A program made the translations under genes and the position numbers. Source: Zygotorulaspora mrakii (taxonomy: Eukaryota; Ascomycota; Saccharomycetes; Saccharomycetales; Saccharomycetaceae). From it: 64,000 bases of DNA. Below, in pieces: positions 32,319 through 43,800 of the stretch. The notes below the pieces were generated by a model. The model did no database searches and had not been told where the DNA came from. It saw nothing but the letters and a program-made list of their open reading frames with translations. The stretch's first letter is position 1. Each line of letters opens with the position of its first letter. The stretch is taken from NCBI RefSeq assembly GCF_013402915.1, contig NC_050723.1, forward strand, positions 930,001-994,000, given 5' to 3'.

Positions 32319-33011
32319 TTACAATTTTCTAAAGTCTTCTACCGAACGGTATTTGGAGATATTTTGCACACGTGCATTACCAGGTCTCAGCGCCAAACAT
32401 GTTTGTAGGCCTGCATCGATTGCCGCATCCAACTCCAGAGCGTTATCACTGATAAATAAAACTTCGCATGCCTCGAAAGGAATCGCTGCCACAATGTTTC
32501 TGTACGACTGTCTATCTGTCTTTGCGCCAGAGGTTGTTATATCGAAGTAACCGCTGATATACGGCTGGAGATCCAGCGCGGCCGCCTCGCCGCCTTGCTG
32601 CGTGCCGGTACCACACTCACCCGGATTCTGAACGTGTCCGAATAAAAGCTTCTGCGCCTTGACCGATCCGCTTGAATAGATATACACATTGCCCCTTCTT
32701 ATGATTAATTCAATAGCATCCTTGTAAACCGGAGATTTGATCTCGCCGCTCTCGTAGCCCTGCGCCCACACGAGCCCTTGCAAGCTTTTCAGCACGGGAT
32801 CTTTCACGTCAGCGGCTACCAGCTGCTGGATGTGCGAAACGACATCCTCGCTGTGGAATTGCGCAAGCAATTCCACAATCGCAGCGTCTTGCGAGTCCAC
32901 TAGCTGTGGCACTTTTTCTGAGAAATACGGGAATAGCACCTCCTTCACAAACGCGATCGGACAGACCGTCCCTTCGATGTCCAGCAACACTGCTTTGAAG
33001 TCCATCACCAT
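32319..33011 (-). CDS. UTR4: Utr4, enolase-phosphatase of methionine salvage
   Basis: Utr4 (MtnC type) is a HAD-superfamily enzyme that converts 2,3-diketo-5-methylthiopentyl-1-phosphate to the acireductone in methionine salvage. The 230-residue protein begins MVMDFKAVLLDIEGTVCPIA, containing the nucleophile motif DIEGT. It has the SSGS motif of HAD motif II (YIYSSGSVKAQKLLF) and the C-terminal VLFISDNALELDAA. S. cerevisiae Utr4 is 241 residues. A second ATG two codons later is possible. The frame is open for another 200 codons upstream, including an ATG at 33539, but that basic sequence does not resemble the family and covers the promoter, so it is not included. It is divergent from the cytochrome c gene, as in YEL038W-YEL039C. 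Confidence 0.93.
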   Translation of the reverse strand: MVMDFKAVLLDIEGTVCPIAFVKEVLFPYFSEKVPQLVDSQDAAIVELLAQFHSEDVVSHIQQLVAADVKDPVLKSLQGLVWAQGYESGEIKSPVYKDAIELIIRRGNVYIYSSGSVKAQKLLFGHVQNPGECGTGTQQGGEAAALDLQPYISGYFDITTSGAKTDRQSYRNIVAAIPFEACEVLFISDNALELDAAIDAGLQTCLALRPGNARVQNISKYRSVEDFRKL

Positions 33012-33827
33012 AACACACACGTCTGCAGCCCAGCCTGCCGGATGCCACACCCTCTCATCGGGACACACTCTTCTTCTGCCATTCCGCCTGTCGCGCAGAA
33101 CAGCCCTCCGTTGCCAACAAGCAACGCACTGAGCCACGCTCAATACGCTCGCCAGATTGATGCGACCTGCTACTTCCTCTCGCTCTGTCCATCTGCGTGA
33201 CACAGCCATAAGCAGCAGAGCCCTGGTTACCCGCACCTTACCTCGCAAAACCTGCCAAAGCATGACCGCCGTAGAGAGCGAGCTCTCTACGTACGCCGAT
33301 CGCGCCACACGGGCCAGCACATCATACGGCACGGTCCTCCACATCACATCGCACGCAGGGTCCTCTGCATCACATGCCACGAACCAATCATCGTCCCGCT
33401 TTGCTTTCCGGTGGCAGCTGTCGCTTTTTCGCTTTTTCGCCTTCGCGATCTTCGCTTTTAAGCGCTGCCACGCTGCCCGCGCTGCTTTCCGCCGCGTTTT
33501 CCTCTCCGGCCGATGTTTCCGGGTTTCTTTTAGGCTCATTCTTCCGCAAGCACTCCCTACGCTGCGCAGTGCAGTGCAGTGCGATAAATAGTATGCTATT
33601 GACCACAGGAGACATCCCACGTAACGTACGCAAGCAGTATCAGTGATTTCGATCTCGAAAGAACTAGCTCCTCTGCATTGTTCGTTTGTGCCGAGTGAAA
33701 ATATATAAAACCAATAAGTTTCTCCTGGATAGAATAGTTTTCTTGCATCGAGACTCTAGTATTTTATTGGTACCTGTGGATATTATCTCATCGAGGTTTA
33801 CTCAAACTACACTTATAAAGAATCGTC
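33012..33827. promoter_or_regulatory. UTR4/cytochrome c divergent promoter, GC-rich on the UTR4 side
   Basis: 816 bases. The UTR4 side (33.0-33.6 kb) is GC-rich and open on several frames. It contains an exact Reb1 site TTACCCG (33227-33233) and an inverted repeat CGTAGAGAGC-GA-GCTCTCTACG (33270-33291). The cytochrome c side has a TATATAAA box near 33702. The Reb1 site and long spacing argue for promoter rather than coding function. Confidence 0.5.
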
Positions 33828-34160
33828 ATGCCAGCTCCATACAAACCAGGTTCCACCAAGAAGGGTGCTACTCTTTTCAAGACCAGATGTCTGCAATGCC
33901 ACACCACCGAAGAAGGTGGTCCAAACAAGGTGGGCCCAAATTTGCACGGTGTTTTCGGACGTCACTCCGGCCAAGCACCGGGTTTCTCATACACGGACGC
34001 TAATATCAAGAAGAACGTGTTGTGGGACGAACAGAAGATGTCAGACTACTTGGAAAACCCAAAGAAGTACATCCCGGGCACCAAGATGGCCTTCGGGGGT
34101 TTGAAGAAAGAGAAGGACAGAAACGATCTTGTTGCGTACTTGGCCAAGGCTTGTAAATAG
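33828..34160 (+). CDS. CYC1: Cytochrome c
   Basis: The soluble electron carrier between complexes III and IV in the mitochondrial intermembrane space. The 110-residue protein has the haem attachment motif CLQCH (Cys21, Cys24, His25) and the axial ligand Met87 in PGTKMAF. Lys86 is at the trimethylation position known for yeast iso-1. It begins [15 protein letters not shown]. cerevisiae has CYC1 (YJR048W) and CYC7 (YEL039C); this is the single pre-duplication copy, between UTR4 and UTR2. Codon use is that of a highly expressed gene. Confidence 0.97.
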   Translation: MPAPYKPGSTKKGATLFKTRCLQCHTTEEGGPNKVGPNLHGVFGRHSGQAPGFSYTDANIKKNVLWDEQKMSDYLENPKKYIPGTKMAFGGLKKEKDRNDLVAYLAKACK

Positions 34161-34403
34161 ACGCATCACGACATTTGAAAAACGATTTCACGCCATCCAC
34201 GCAGAAGCAAGCTGTTCTATTATAGATATATGACTACATTTTTGCAGTTGCAATGACACTACCTGCAACCGGCACGCGTCAACACTCATCCCTCCATTAC
34301 TAGTGTTTCGACTGGTAGTTTATCACTATTATTTATCTATTCACTTATTATTATTTATTACAATTAAATAGAAATGTTAAAAAGTCCTGTTCATATTCTA
34401 TAT

Positions 34404-35819
34404 TTACATGAAGCGGGTAATTAGGAAAGTGACGAATGCTGAAAATGCAAAAGTGCTCTTGATAGAGTTGGCCGCGTCGCTGGCAGTTGCAGTTGCGGTT
34501 GTCATACTGCGGGCACCGCTGCTGCTGGACTGCATGTTTTGGATGAAAGCAGTGTTTTGTTCTGGGCTCAGGGAGGAGGATGCTGCCGTTGTTCCGGCGT
34601 TGCCTGCGGTGGCAGGGGAGGCAGCATCTGAGGTAGAACGTGTCTCTTGTGAATTGGATGCACTTGAATGTAGAGAGCTCTGGGTAGAGGATCCTGATGA
34701 TGCACGTGAAGTTGACGAACCGGACCTCGTCGATGACGACGACGATGACGATGACGATGACGAGGAAGTCGAGTTATCTCTACCGATCAATGGTTGCAAA
34801 CCACTTCCATCAACCGAGTACAACATATACTGTTCATCGGTCACCGAAATCCCCTCAGAAGTGTACCCGTCAGCACCAGTGTAGACGTATGCCGCGCTGC
34901 CATTCCTGTGGGTGTATGCTGGAGGATCGTAACACGTGACGTTGACTTGATTCAATGTCATATAATAGTAGCCTTGATCTTGAATATCCTGTGCGTTCCA
35001 GTCGATTAACCCACCAGCCCAGGATCTGGTGCCTTCAGCTTGCGTAGCGTTACCACCTGGCCAGACTGAGAATTGGATTCTTGCGGGTGTTTGTGGGAAT
35101 GAATAAGTTTGAGTGGTTTCATTATAGGTTGAATTTTTGTACAGAGTTCTACCAACGACACCGTCTAGTGACCACGTAATGTGATCTTCCTTCCAATCAA
35201 TCTCGTAGGTGTGGAAATCTTCAAATGTGTCAGAGGTACTGAAGTTTCTACTGTGGGTCCAGTTTTGTTCACCTTGGAAATAGTAATTACTTTGAACAGT
35301 CTCTAAATCGGCGCCAACCCATTCAAAATCGATTTCATCTTGAACATTGGAGAAAACGATAAAACCGGTAATGACACCTTTCAAGTGCGAACTCTTTAAT
35401 CTGGCACTTACTTTGCCGTACCACAGATAATGGGCAGAAGACAGCAAAGAACCATCACTGTTCTTTGGCATTGTCAACAACAAACTGTCCTCGTCATCAT
35501 AGTCAATTGCCCAACCGGAGTAGACCCAATCGACGGAGCTGGAATTACCCAAGTAGGTGTTCACATTCCCAAGTTCCGAAGAATAATTGCTAAAAGTGGT
35601 CGAAACATTCTTACAAGATGGCATTGCCATACATGCTTTATTAGAAAATGAATATAATGGATTACAGCCACCTAAACAGTATAATCCGGTACCACATTCA
35701 CCAAACTGGGAACAGCAAGGTAAATGATCGGGACATGATTGCGTCGCGTTGCAAGTAATGGCATTGGCGGCTTGGGCTAAGATACCCACAACGCTTATTA
35801 GTATATAGAACAATTGCAT
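34404..35819 (-). CDS. UTR2: Utr2/Crh2-type cell-wall transglycosylase, GPI-anchored
   Basis: Crh enzymes (GH16) link chitin to beta-1,6- and beta-1,3-glucan in the cell wall. From the ATG at 35819 the protein is 471 residues (yeast 467). A clear signal peptide (MQLFYILISVVGILAQAANA) precedes a CBM18 chitin-binding domain rich in Cys (CPDHLPCCSQFGECGTGLYC). The GH16 catalytic motif DEIDFEWVG lies at about residues 160-168. A long Ser-rich stretch (a TCG/TCA run around 34725-34770) and a hydrophobic C-terminal GPI signal follow. An in-frame ATG at 35858 would add 13 residues before the signal peptide; the further upstream open frame starts only at TTG. Many Asn-X-Ser/Thr sites are present. Confidence 0.95.
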   Translation of the reverse strand: MQLFYILISVVGILAQAANAITCNATQSCPDHLPCCSQFGECGTGLYCLGGCNPLYSFSNKACMAMPSCKNVSTTFSNYSSELGNVNTYLGNSSSVDWVYSGWAIDYDDEDSLLLTMPKNSDGSLLSSAHYLWYGKVSARLKSSHLKGVITGFIVFSNVQDEIDFEWVGADLETVQSNYYFQGEQNWTHSRNFSTSDTFEDFHTYEIDWKEDHITWSLDGVVGRTLYKNSTYNETTQTYSFPQTPARIQFSVWPGGNATQAEGTRSWAGGLIDWNAQDIQDQGYYYMTLNQVNVTCYDPPAYTHRNGSAAYVYTGADGYTSEGISVTDEQYMLYSVDGSGLQPLIGRDNSTSSSSSSSSSSSSTRSGSSTSRASSGSSTQSSLHSSASNSQETRSTSDAASPATAGNAGTTAASSSLSPEQNTAFIQNMQSSSSGARSMTTATATASDAANSIKSTFAFSAFVTFLITRFM

Positions 35820-36251
35820 ATCGTCGCGAGCTATCAAGTCTTTGACGTGTTTTAACATATGATGAACATTCCTCCCATCTTTTCCACGAGTATTTTGTTG
35901 TAATTTATATACGTGTAATTTGCAATTCCTTCTCAGGCCTGGCAACCCACCTCAAGGAACATCAGTCACTACAATAAGGAAGCCGCCATCTTTCTATTTT
36001 TTTGTCAGTTACCAATCGATTCTTTTGTTAGACTCTTTTTTCGAAAAATGTAAAAGTTTTCCTATTACGCGTAAGTGTTGTTCAACTTTATGACCGCTTT
36101 GGTAAAGCATTTTTCGAGTTTATGCCGAATTGAGCCAAGAAATGTTCAATAGCATCTAATTAAGAGTGCAACTTCCATAAAAGTACAGTAATAAAGGTTA
36201 AATTATATTTTTAACTATATGCCAGTTATCGCTTGAGGCTTTCACTGATCT
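35820..36251 (-). promoter_or_regulatory. UTR2 promoter / NAD kinase 3' region
   Basis: 432 AT-rich bases without a recognised motif or gene. Confidence 0.3.
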
Positions 36252-37856
36252 CTAAATAGTGAAATTGGCCTGTGGCGGTCTGTTATCGATAGATGTGCGT
36301 CTTGACATCGTGGAAGATACGGTTGCCACTAACGGCTCCTCTTCGATGGCATCTTCGCTTTCTATATCATCGTTTACTGTGGTATCTTCATTTTCTTCGT
36401 TTGCTGGATCTAGCAGTAATTCCTCGTCAAATTCTTCATCCTCCCCGTCATCGACATTACAGGCGTCGCTTGCGTATTTCTCTTGATTCTTACGCGAGAG
36501 CATGTGGGTGAAAGACCTTTGTTGTTCTCTCACATTCCAATTCAAAGTTCTGCTAATACTGTCTATGAATTCTGTGGAGTGGGCCTCTACGGTAGGGAAT
36601 GAATAAGGACTTGCTTGGATTTTGATGAAATCACCTTTTTTCAATTCAAGCCTGCTTTTACCATCAAATGCAGCCCATGCCGTTGCTCTGGATTTCAATG
36701 ACACTTTTACTTTTAGATTCATACTATCAGGTAAAATAATGGGTCTGAAACTCAATGTATGAGGACATATCGGTGTGACGGTAATAGCATTGACAGTGGG
36801 ATACACAAGCGGACCTCCAGCACTCAACGAGTATGCCGTTGAACCCGTAGGTGAGGCAATAATTATACCATCGGCTTGGGCAACTGTTAACAGTGAGTTG
36901 TCACCATATAGCTCTAACATGGAGATGAATGGGCTTGGCCCTCTATCAATAGTCAATTCGTTTAGGACTTGATGTTTTGCAACGATTTCAGTTACACAGA
37001 TTTTTTTGCCTGTGTTTTTGTCGATAACAGTTGGACGTCTTTTGTATATAGTGCATTGTAATCTCATCCTCAGATTGGTCTTGATCTTATTGTTCAAAAT
37101 ATTTCGAAGATCTTCTTTAAAGTATTCAAACTGATAATTTGTTAAGAATCCTAACGAACCAAGTGAGAATGATAAGACAGGAGGAACGTGTTTCTGGAAA
37201 ACAGATGAAACAAATAGGACAGTACCATCACCACCCAAAGTAACAATTAAATCAAAAAAATTATCGTGTTCGGCTATAAATTCTCGATCCCAGTATTTGA
37301 TCCTTCTCTCACGACACTTACTATCTTTATAAATGTCCTCAGCACCAAACTTTGTAGAATTGATGAATTCTTTGCCCACATAAACAGTGATCTTTGGAAA
37401 ATGAATCAGCAACCACTCCACCAGCTCTCTTGTCAAGTATATCAATGAAACGTCATGTTTTTTGGTAACAATGAGAAGGTTTTCAACTTCAAGCTCAACT
37501 TTTGTATTCGAAATATCTCTCGATAGCATACGCACACCGTATGCAGTCGAAGAAAGCTGGAAATGTGATTTGGTGGCAGTAACATTCCCACCTGTGTCAT
37601 TCGATAATCTTCTTATCATCTCCTTGGCATGACTCAAATCTCTGATACCTCCATCCCCTTTTGTTAAGTCCTCATGGGCTTTCAATACAGTATCTGAACG
37701 ACAGGATATGTTCTGTCTTTCCCGCTTAGATAACAGACCCCTATGATCCAATTTTCTGAAATCACCATCGCTAATGGAGACGCCTTTCCCCTGGTTATTC
37801 ACTTTATTGTTACCAGTTTCGCTGCTCGCAGGCTTGTTGTCTATGTCTGCAGGCAT
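36252..37856 (-). CDS. UTR1: NAD kinase (Utr1/Yef1 type)
   Basis: ATP-NAD kinase phosphorylates NAD to NADP; the yeast enzymes Utr1 and Yef1 also accept NADH. The 534-residue protein (Utr1 530, Yef1 495) contains the family signature LIVTLGGDGTVLFVSSVFQ at about residues 205-223 and the glycine-rich ASPTGSTAYSLSAGGPLVYP. The conserved block ITPICPHTLSFRPIILPDS follows. The N-terminal 100 residues are basic and likely disordered; the C-terminal 80 are strongly acidic. It is the single-copy counterpart of the YEL041W/YJR049C pair, between UTR2 and GDA1 as expected. Confidence 0.94.
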   Translation of the reverse strand: MPADIDNKPASSETGNNKVNNQGKGVSISDGDFRKLDHRGLLSKRERQNISCRSDTVLKAHEDLTKGDGGIRDLSHAKEMIRRLSNDTGGNVTATKSHFQLSSTAYGVRMLSRDISNTKVELEVENLLIVTKKHDVSLIYLTRELVEWLLIHFPKITVYVGKEFINSTKFGAEDIYKDSKCRERRIKYWDREFIAEHDNFFDLIVTLGGDGTVLFVSSVFQKHVPPVLSFSLGSLGFLTNYQFEYFKEDLRNILNNKIKTNLRMRLQCTIYKRRPTVIDKNTGKKICVTEIVAKHQVLNELTIDRGPSPFISMLELYGDNSLLTVAQADGIIIASPTGSTAYSLSAGGPLVYPTVNAITVTPICPHTLSFRPIILPDSMNLKVKVSLKSRATAWAAFDGKSRLELKKGDFIKIQASPYSFPTVEAHSTEFIDSISRTLNWNVREQQRSFTHMLSRKNQEKYASDACNVDDGEDEEFDEELLLDPANEENEDTTVNDDIESEDAIEEEPLVATVSSTMSRRTSIDNRPPQANFTI

Positions 37857-38243
37857 TCTTTACTCAGATTTTGGCTCAGATTAATTGGATCGCAAACGAG
37901 GAGAAAAGTCACAAGGTAGTCGACAATGAATATATTCAAAGTATTTCAACAATTAAAATGTCAGCAGGAAGTTAGCTATTTACCTTTGTTCAATTAGCTT
38001 CTCTTTTCGAAATTACCTCTTGATCTGCTAACTTTTTTTTTTTCTTTTACCTGTTACTATATCCCTTAAGATAATATCTCAAAGCAAAGTACAGCCGATC
38101 TATGTTTACCGTTCACGATATCGACAGTAAGTGTTCGAGATTTCCACATCAGCGAACTTTAACTCAGCCGCTGATAGTCAGTAAATTATTACGTTCTTAT
38201 CTGTCATGTTTACAACTTGTATACCCTATTTTCTTTATGTAAT
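37857..38243 (-). promoter_or_regulatory. NAD kinase promoter / GDA1 3' region
   Basis: 387 AT-rich bases with a T9 run near 38033. No other feature is seen. Confidence 0.3.
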
Positions 38244-39857
38244 TTACTCTAGCTTGTCAACGTTACAAGACCAGTTATCACCAGCAAGTAGCGGTAAAGA
38301 AGCTCCAAGACACCATCCTAATTCACGGCCACTGATAGTCTCAGCAGTTTTCAACTCTCTGTGTAATGGAATGTCGTAACCGGTGTGCAATAACGCAACC
38401 TCAAACGATAGATCGGCACACCAGTTTGGATCTTCCTTCAAAGCTGCAACAGATCCCTTAATGCCACTGAATACACTTTTCCAAACATCTTCACCATTAC
38501 AAACCTTTGTCGAAAGATCCAACAGCTCATCTAATTTGAATGATAGGGGCAAACCCAGTGGTTGTGTTCTATCATAGAAATATGAGAATACGTATAAATC
38601 GTTGGTTTCTTTGAATGTTCTCACCAATGAAGGTTGGTGAACACCATTAAAGGAACATGGGGATTGGGTACATTCAGCATCCTTATTCAGAATCTGGTCA
38701 GCCAAATATCTACATTGAGGACCAGCTGGTTGTTTTGGTCCAACAAAATCAATTATGTAGGTATCACCGTTAGGTAGCCTCACCTTTTGCTTGCTTGCCG
38801 TTACACCTGGAGACAAACAGGGCGAGCTCAATTCATGCGTGACCTTTTTATCGTCGACTTTAATTATTCCATCATCGATGGCAGTTTGCACCAATAGGGC
38901 ATTTATCTTATTTCTGCCTTCGTTCAGACCATAGTTTAGATGGGAAAATTGGTAGAGGGTATAAGTTTGACCACCAAATGTTAGTGTATACTTGTGTTCA
39001 CCTTCAACCATTTTTTCATGTGGTGGGAAAGTTGGTTCAAAGACAATTTGAGTCGAGCCACCGCCCAAATCAAAAACACCAGTCGTTGGCAATTTGGAGC
39101 CCGCACCAATATTTCCCAGAAGATAGTTAGCGGTGATCCAAGCGTATACACCTTCCTCATCACCGCCCATGACAGTAACACCGTCTTTTTCAACTATTGG
39201 GAAGGGATACTCATCTTGCAGACGTTGATTAACTGCATCAAGTATCTTGTTCGATTTCAAATCTCCAAGGTTTCTTAATCCAGCAGTTGCCTTGACGGCA
39301 ACAGGAGAACAACTTCTCCTATCTTTTGGAATGACTTCCATTGCACGCTTCAGTAACGGATCCAAGGATTTAGCAGCCCCGATGGCGTCTGTATCAAAAG
39401 AAGATAGACCTGGCTTCAACGCATCAAAAGTTTCGTCAATTAATGTTGGTGGTTGAGAGCAAACATCAAATTCATAAATATGAATACGTGACCCGGATGA
39501 TCCTGCATCAATCATGAGGACAAACTGATGATCCTTGTTACATTTGGTCTCACTTAAAGATGCATCTGAATTGTCATCTTTACTTTGTGTCGAACCGTTG
39601 TTTTCCGTTTGATTTTTGACCTCGCCAGCCACTTCTGGATTAGACTCTTCAGTCTTGGTGTTAGATACATACCCTGGCTCTTCATTGACGGGCATAATGC
39701 TGAAATCTTCAGGAACTTCAGGCCTTTGAGCAGTGGGAGACGAGGGCCTTGCAATATCAGAAAGTGAAGGCACAGAAGAGGAAGTCCTAATTAGCACAAG
39801 CAGCATGATAGCTGCGAACGCAAAAATTAAGAAACGGTAACTTCTTAACATCATCAT
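38244..39857 (-). CDS. GDA1: Gda1, Golgi guanosine diphosphatase
   Basis: Gda1 hydrolyses GDP in the Golgi lumen to GMP, which is exchanged for GDP-mannose and so sustains mannosylation. It is a type II membrane protein: a short tail, a transmembrane anchor (about residues 8-24, [15 protein letters not shown]), then a stem and a GDA1/CD39 catalytic domain. Apyrase regions are visible: ACR1 [17 protein letters not shown]2 [14 protein letters not shown]3 [18 protein letters not shown] and ACR4 [14 protein letters not shown]. Length 537 (yeast 518). Two Met codons precede MLRSYRF; the first ATG is used. Functionally linked to ANP1 and ALG3 in this window through mannan and N-glycan synthesis. 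Confidence 0.96.
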   Translation of the reverse strand: MMMLRSYRFLIFAFAAIMLLVLIRTSSSVPSLSDIARPSSPTAQRPEVPEDFSIMPVNEEPGYVSNTKTEESNPEVAGEVKNQTENNGSTQSKDDNSDASLSETKCNKDHQFVLMIDAGSSGSRIHIYEFDVCSQPPTLIDETFDALKPGLSSFDTDAIGAAKSLDPLLKRAMEVIPKDRRSCSPVAVKATAGLRNLGDLKSNKILDAVNQRLQDEYPFPIVEKDGVTVMGGDEEGVYAWITANYLLGNIGAGSKLPTTGVFDLGGGSTQIVFEPTFPPHEKMVEGEHKYTLTFGGQTYTLYQFSHLNYGLNEGRNKINALLVQTAIDDGIIKVDDKKVTHELSSPCLSPGVTASKQKVRLPNGDTYIIDFVGPKQPAGPQCRYLADQILNKDAECTQSPCSFNGVHQPSLVRTFKETNDLYVFSYFYDRTQPLGLPLSFKLDELLDLSTKVCNGEDVWKSVFSGIKGSVAALKEDPNWCADLSFEVALLHTGYDIPLHRELKTAETISGRELGWCLGASLPLLAGDNWSCNVDKLE

Positions 39858-40096
39858 TCAAAGAATAGACTGGGCAAAGATGCTTTGATGAGTTGAAAAA
39901 TCTATGGAAAGGTACCAATTACCGCTTTGTTTATAACTTGACTGCTACAGAGAGTTGTGCGATGCTAAGTATTTTCTTGAATATTTTTACGTGTATTCCG
40001 TTCGCGAAAAAAAAAAGTCAAGAGCAGAGCGAAGATAGTTCTCACGGAGATGGACTTCAATAAATCAAGGCAGCACTTCAAAAGATTTAGCCAACC

Positions 40097-40816
40097 ATGA
40101 GTCGGAATGTCGACAAAGCTAACTCCGTGTTGGTTCGATATCAGGAGTTAGAAGCGGAGATATCTGGTGGCTATAAGGATTACTCGAGATATAAGAGACC
40201 GACGAAGATAGCCTCCGTCAAAAAACTAGATGAGGCTCTCGAGTGGAGAAAACAGGTCATAAGTGATATAAAGAACGACTCGACAAGAATTTACGATCCA
40301 TCTCTCAACGACTTTCAGCTCACGGAACTGAATGATGAACTCAATGATTTATTCAAGGAAAAGACCAGATGGGATTGGCATATAACACAATTGCCAGGAG
40401 GTAAGAACCTCGCTAGAAGGAAACGAGACGACATAGTGAGCGGCAAAGTTATTGCAGGTAAACGGTATTTTGGTAGGGCTGTGGAGCTTCCGGAGGTGCA
40501 AGAGCTAATCAAGCAGCAACAAGCCGCAAGGGACTCAAATAAGATAGGAAAGGGTATTGTAGATGTGGGAAGGATTCCAAAGAGTACCAAAAACATATAT
40601 TATGGTATAAATTGTGAGCAAAATAATGAATTGAAGGAATTTGAATCACAGTGGACAGATTTACTCAGGGAAAAGTATGGTAGTAATCTCAGGAGCAGAT
40701 TGGGGGTTAGGAAGAATATATTAGAATCAGATGTGACAGTACCGACAATTGGAGATGTGGAACATTGGCTGGTAGAAAGAAGAAAAAAAAAACTTTTGGA
40801 TGAGTTGAACCTATGA
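40097..40816 (+). CDS. ISY1: Isy1, splicing factor of the NineTeen complex
   Basis: Isy1 belongs to the Prp19-associated complex and affects fidelity of the first splicing step. The 239-residue protein (yeast 235) starts MSRNVDKANSVLVRYQELEA and carries the family-typical RPTKIASVKKLDEALEWRKQ, DFQLTELNDELNDLFKEK and WDWHITQLPGGKN. The C-terminal half is highly basic. It is divergent from GDA1 and convergent with the YEL043W-like gene. In S. cerevisiae ISY1 is YJR050W, whereas both neighbours are YEL genes, so this is one of the interleaved loci. Confidence 0.95.
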   Translation: MSRNVDKANSVLVRYQELEAEISGGYKDYSRYKRPTKIASVKKLDEALEWRKQVISDIKNDSTRIYDPSLNDFQLTELNDELNDLFKEKTRWDWHITQLPGGKNLARRKRDDIVSGKVIAGKRYFGRAVELPEVQELIKQQQAARDSNKIGKGIVDVGRIPKSTKNIYYGINCEQNNELKEFESQWTDLLREKYGSNLRSRLGVRKNILESDVTVPTIGDVEHWLVERRKKKLLDELNL

Positions 40817-40832
40817 TTTCTATGTATGCTAT

Positions 40833-43800
40833 TTAGTCATTTGCTGTAGATGATGAATCTAATTTTTTTTCTTCATGGCTTGGTAATTTGAAGATGTTGT
40901 TTACACCACTTCTAGATAGTAATCTTGACATTCTTCTGCCACCAGACGTTGATGGAGAGGAGGAGCCTTTTTTATGCAGAGAGGAGGAAGATGGCCCAAT
41001 GGATGAAGTTTCATCTATAGCATCTTCTGGAGGATGTTGACCTTGCGGGGACCAATTTTTCCAGTTTAATTTACTCCATGTTGAAGCATTGCTTCCACTA
41101 CTTGCATTGCTTAAATGTCTCGTATGATTGGCAGTTTCAGTAGGTGTTGTTTGCGAAGATGATGGGACTGCATGCGAAGCATGCCAAATAAAACTATGTT
41201 TTGGAGACGAAAGTTTCGCTGGATGGAGTGTTGAGTGATTACTATTATTACCGTTATTATTCTCATTCGCGGCTTCATGCTGGAAACTAAATTTGTTTTC
41301 TTTAATTGATGATGTGGAATGAGGATTCATGTGTGAATTGTGTGGGAGTGACAACATTCCATTAAAAGAAACGCTATCTTCCTTATTGGGAATAAGCGTA
41401 GCTGTGCGGTGATTTGGGTCTTCATTTGTAATGTTAATATCAGCATTTCCATTAGGAACGTTTAAGGACTCTGAATTAAGGTCGGATAAACCATCTGTGA
41501 AAGTACCAAATGGTGAATCTGCAAGAGTGGCCGCTAATAAGCTTTGGCTTTGTCCCATATGAGATGGGGGGGTTCCAAATTGAAATGCTGGTGTAGAATC
41601 ATTAACGTAAGGTGCTACGGGTGTCGAAAATTTTGAAGGAGATATTCGGGGGTTCTCAGAATAATTTCTTTGAGTAGCCCAATAATTGTCTAATTGATCT
41701 GTGGTAAATCCTTTGGAATAGTTGCTTATAGTCTCCGGATAATCTGTTTCATCATATATCATATCTTGCAGACCTGAGATCAAATGGCTTGCATCATCGT
41801 AACCTAGCATGGTCAAATCAGTCTGCGGGTTAATTTGTCCATGGAGATTCTGATTACTATTCGGGTTTCCATTTTGATTTGGGTTTCCATTTTGATTTGG
41901 GTTTCCATTTTGATTTGGGTTTCCATTTTGATTTTGATTTCCGTTTTGATTTGGGTTTCTATTTTGATTTTGCTGTTGCTGTTGTTTTTCCTCGTTATTC
42001 CAAGCAAATATCTGGTTTGTGGCTGTAACATTAGTGTGTATTGTTGCGGTTGTTGGAGAACTATGCGCAAATGTGTTATCATTGTTAATTTGTAAGTTTA
42101 AATGTGATTCATTGACCATAGGTATATGATTTCCAGATGCTGGTGATGGCTTATTTGACGAATAGGTTGATGGATTGTGCAAAATCAAATTTGGAGCACC
42201 ACCACCACCTCCTAAATTAACATTGGGTTGATTAATTTGGTTGGGATAGCTAGCGGCTATTGGTATAGCGGGATTATTGATACCTTCGATTAAACTTCTT
42301 GTACTTACAGGGGGAGAATTGAGACCAGGAGTTGCTGACTCATTTAAAGGTACAATTGAATTTGTTTCCGAATTGGGTGCAGTTTGTGAAGCATAAGGTT
42401 GGGCTATTAAGTTTGCTCTTAATTGTCTATTATTCATACTAAAATCCGTAAACGTTGATTCTAATGTTTCAATACGTTTCAACAATCTGCTTTTTTTACT
42501 TTTCCATCTGCTATCCAATTCCTGATCCAGACGAATTTGATCTTTAACGAGTCTAACAGCTTGATTATTCGAATCTAATTTTGACAGAAACTCTTCAGCT
42601 TGGGTACTCAATAAACCTGTCTTTTCGTATGTATGATCGAAAACATTTTTCAGCAGTGATGGTAATGACATTACTGTATCTTGTGAATCCGTTATAGACG
42701 AGTTAGTTGCCTGCAAGGATAAAGATGACATTGAAGGTGATTGAATCTTATTTGGCGGAGAAATTGAATCAACAGTAGTTGAAGTATTGGATGATTTCTT
42801 CAAAGTGCTTAACTTTTTATTTTTTTCCTCTTGTAATGTAACCCCCTGCTGAAGGAAGTTGATCGATTCAGATAAAGAACAAATCTCCCCATTTAACTGT
42901 TTCAAAGACTCAGAAAATTCTTCTTTTAATTTTGCTGTATTGTACTGTTCGAGGTTTTGTTTTGACCACACTTCCATGTCTCTTTCCATTTTCAGAATTT
43001 TGCCCTTTGATTGATCAATATTTTTATTCAGTTTTTCCATTTTCAGGTCAGATAATAATTTTGAATTTTCTAATGATTTTATATTTGATTTCAACGATTT
43101 TCTTAAATCGATCTCGTGCGACCAATAACTTTTCAGGTTGTCCAGTTCCAATTCCAGTTGTAGCCTCGACTCTTTGAAATCCTGGAGCAACGAAGCCTGC
43201 TGCGAGAGTACATCATGTAAATCTTCTTGGGCACACACCAAAATTTTTTTCAGATCGTCGATCGAATATGTCTCTAAATCTTGTAATGCTGTCAAACTGG
43301 CGTACGCGGGCGATGATGAGTTGGTGCTATTCGAGTGTGCCATAGAGGTATCCTGCAAAGCAGCTGTGGCTGTCAACGTGTTTCTTCTCCATTTGCCGCT
43401 TTTCTTTAGCGCTGTACTATTCTGTCTTTCCTCAGCGGAGTTCGAATTTGTCATGCAATACAGCGAAGGCAACTTATTTATAAATCCCATGCGGTTGACT
43501 GTTATGAAATCCAATTGATATTCTGTTTCCTGTTTCAGACCTGTAATTGAGCAACAGGTATACAACGAATTTGGCGAATTCGGGAAGATTGCAACCTGCA
43601 GATTGTTTAAATACAACAGAAAATGCGATATCGACTCGTCAGTCTTGTCCGTCTTGATCGGTTCATTTTCCCAGTGAATTGTAATGGAATCCCTCGATAT
43701 TTTGTCGATAGAGACCTTAGTCGCCGCCGGAGTGCGAATCTTCAAGGTCGAGACGATCTTGATCACCGGTATCGTGAGAAATCTGTAAAAACGGTAACAT

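Noticed and set aside
33711..33770. CCAAT boxes as Hap2/3/4/5 sites of cytochrome c
   Set aside because: They lie downstream of the TATA box and very close to the ATG, so they are probably in the 5' leader.
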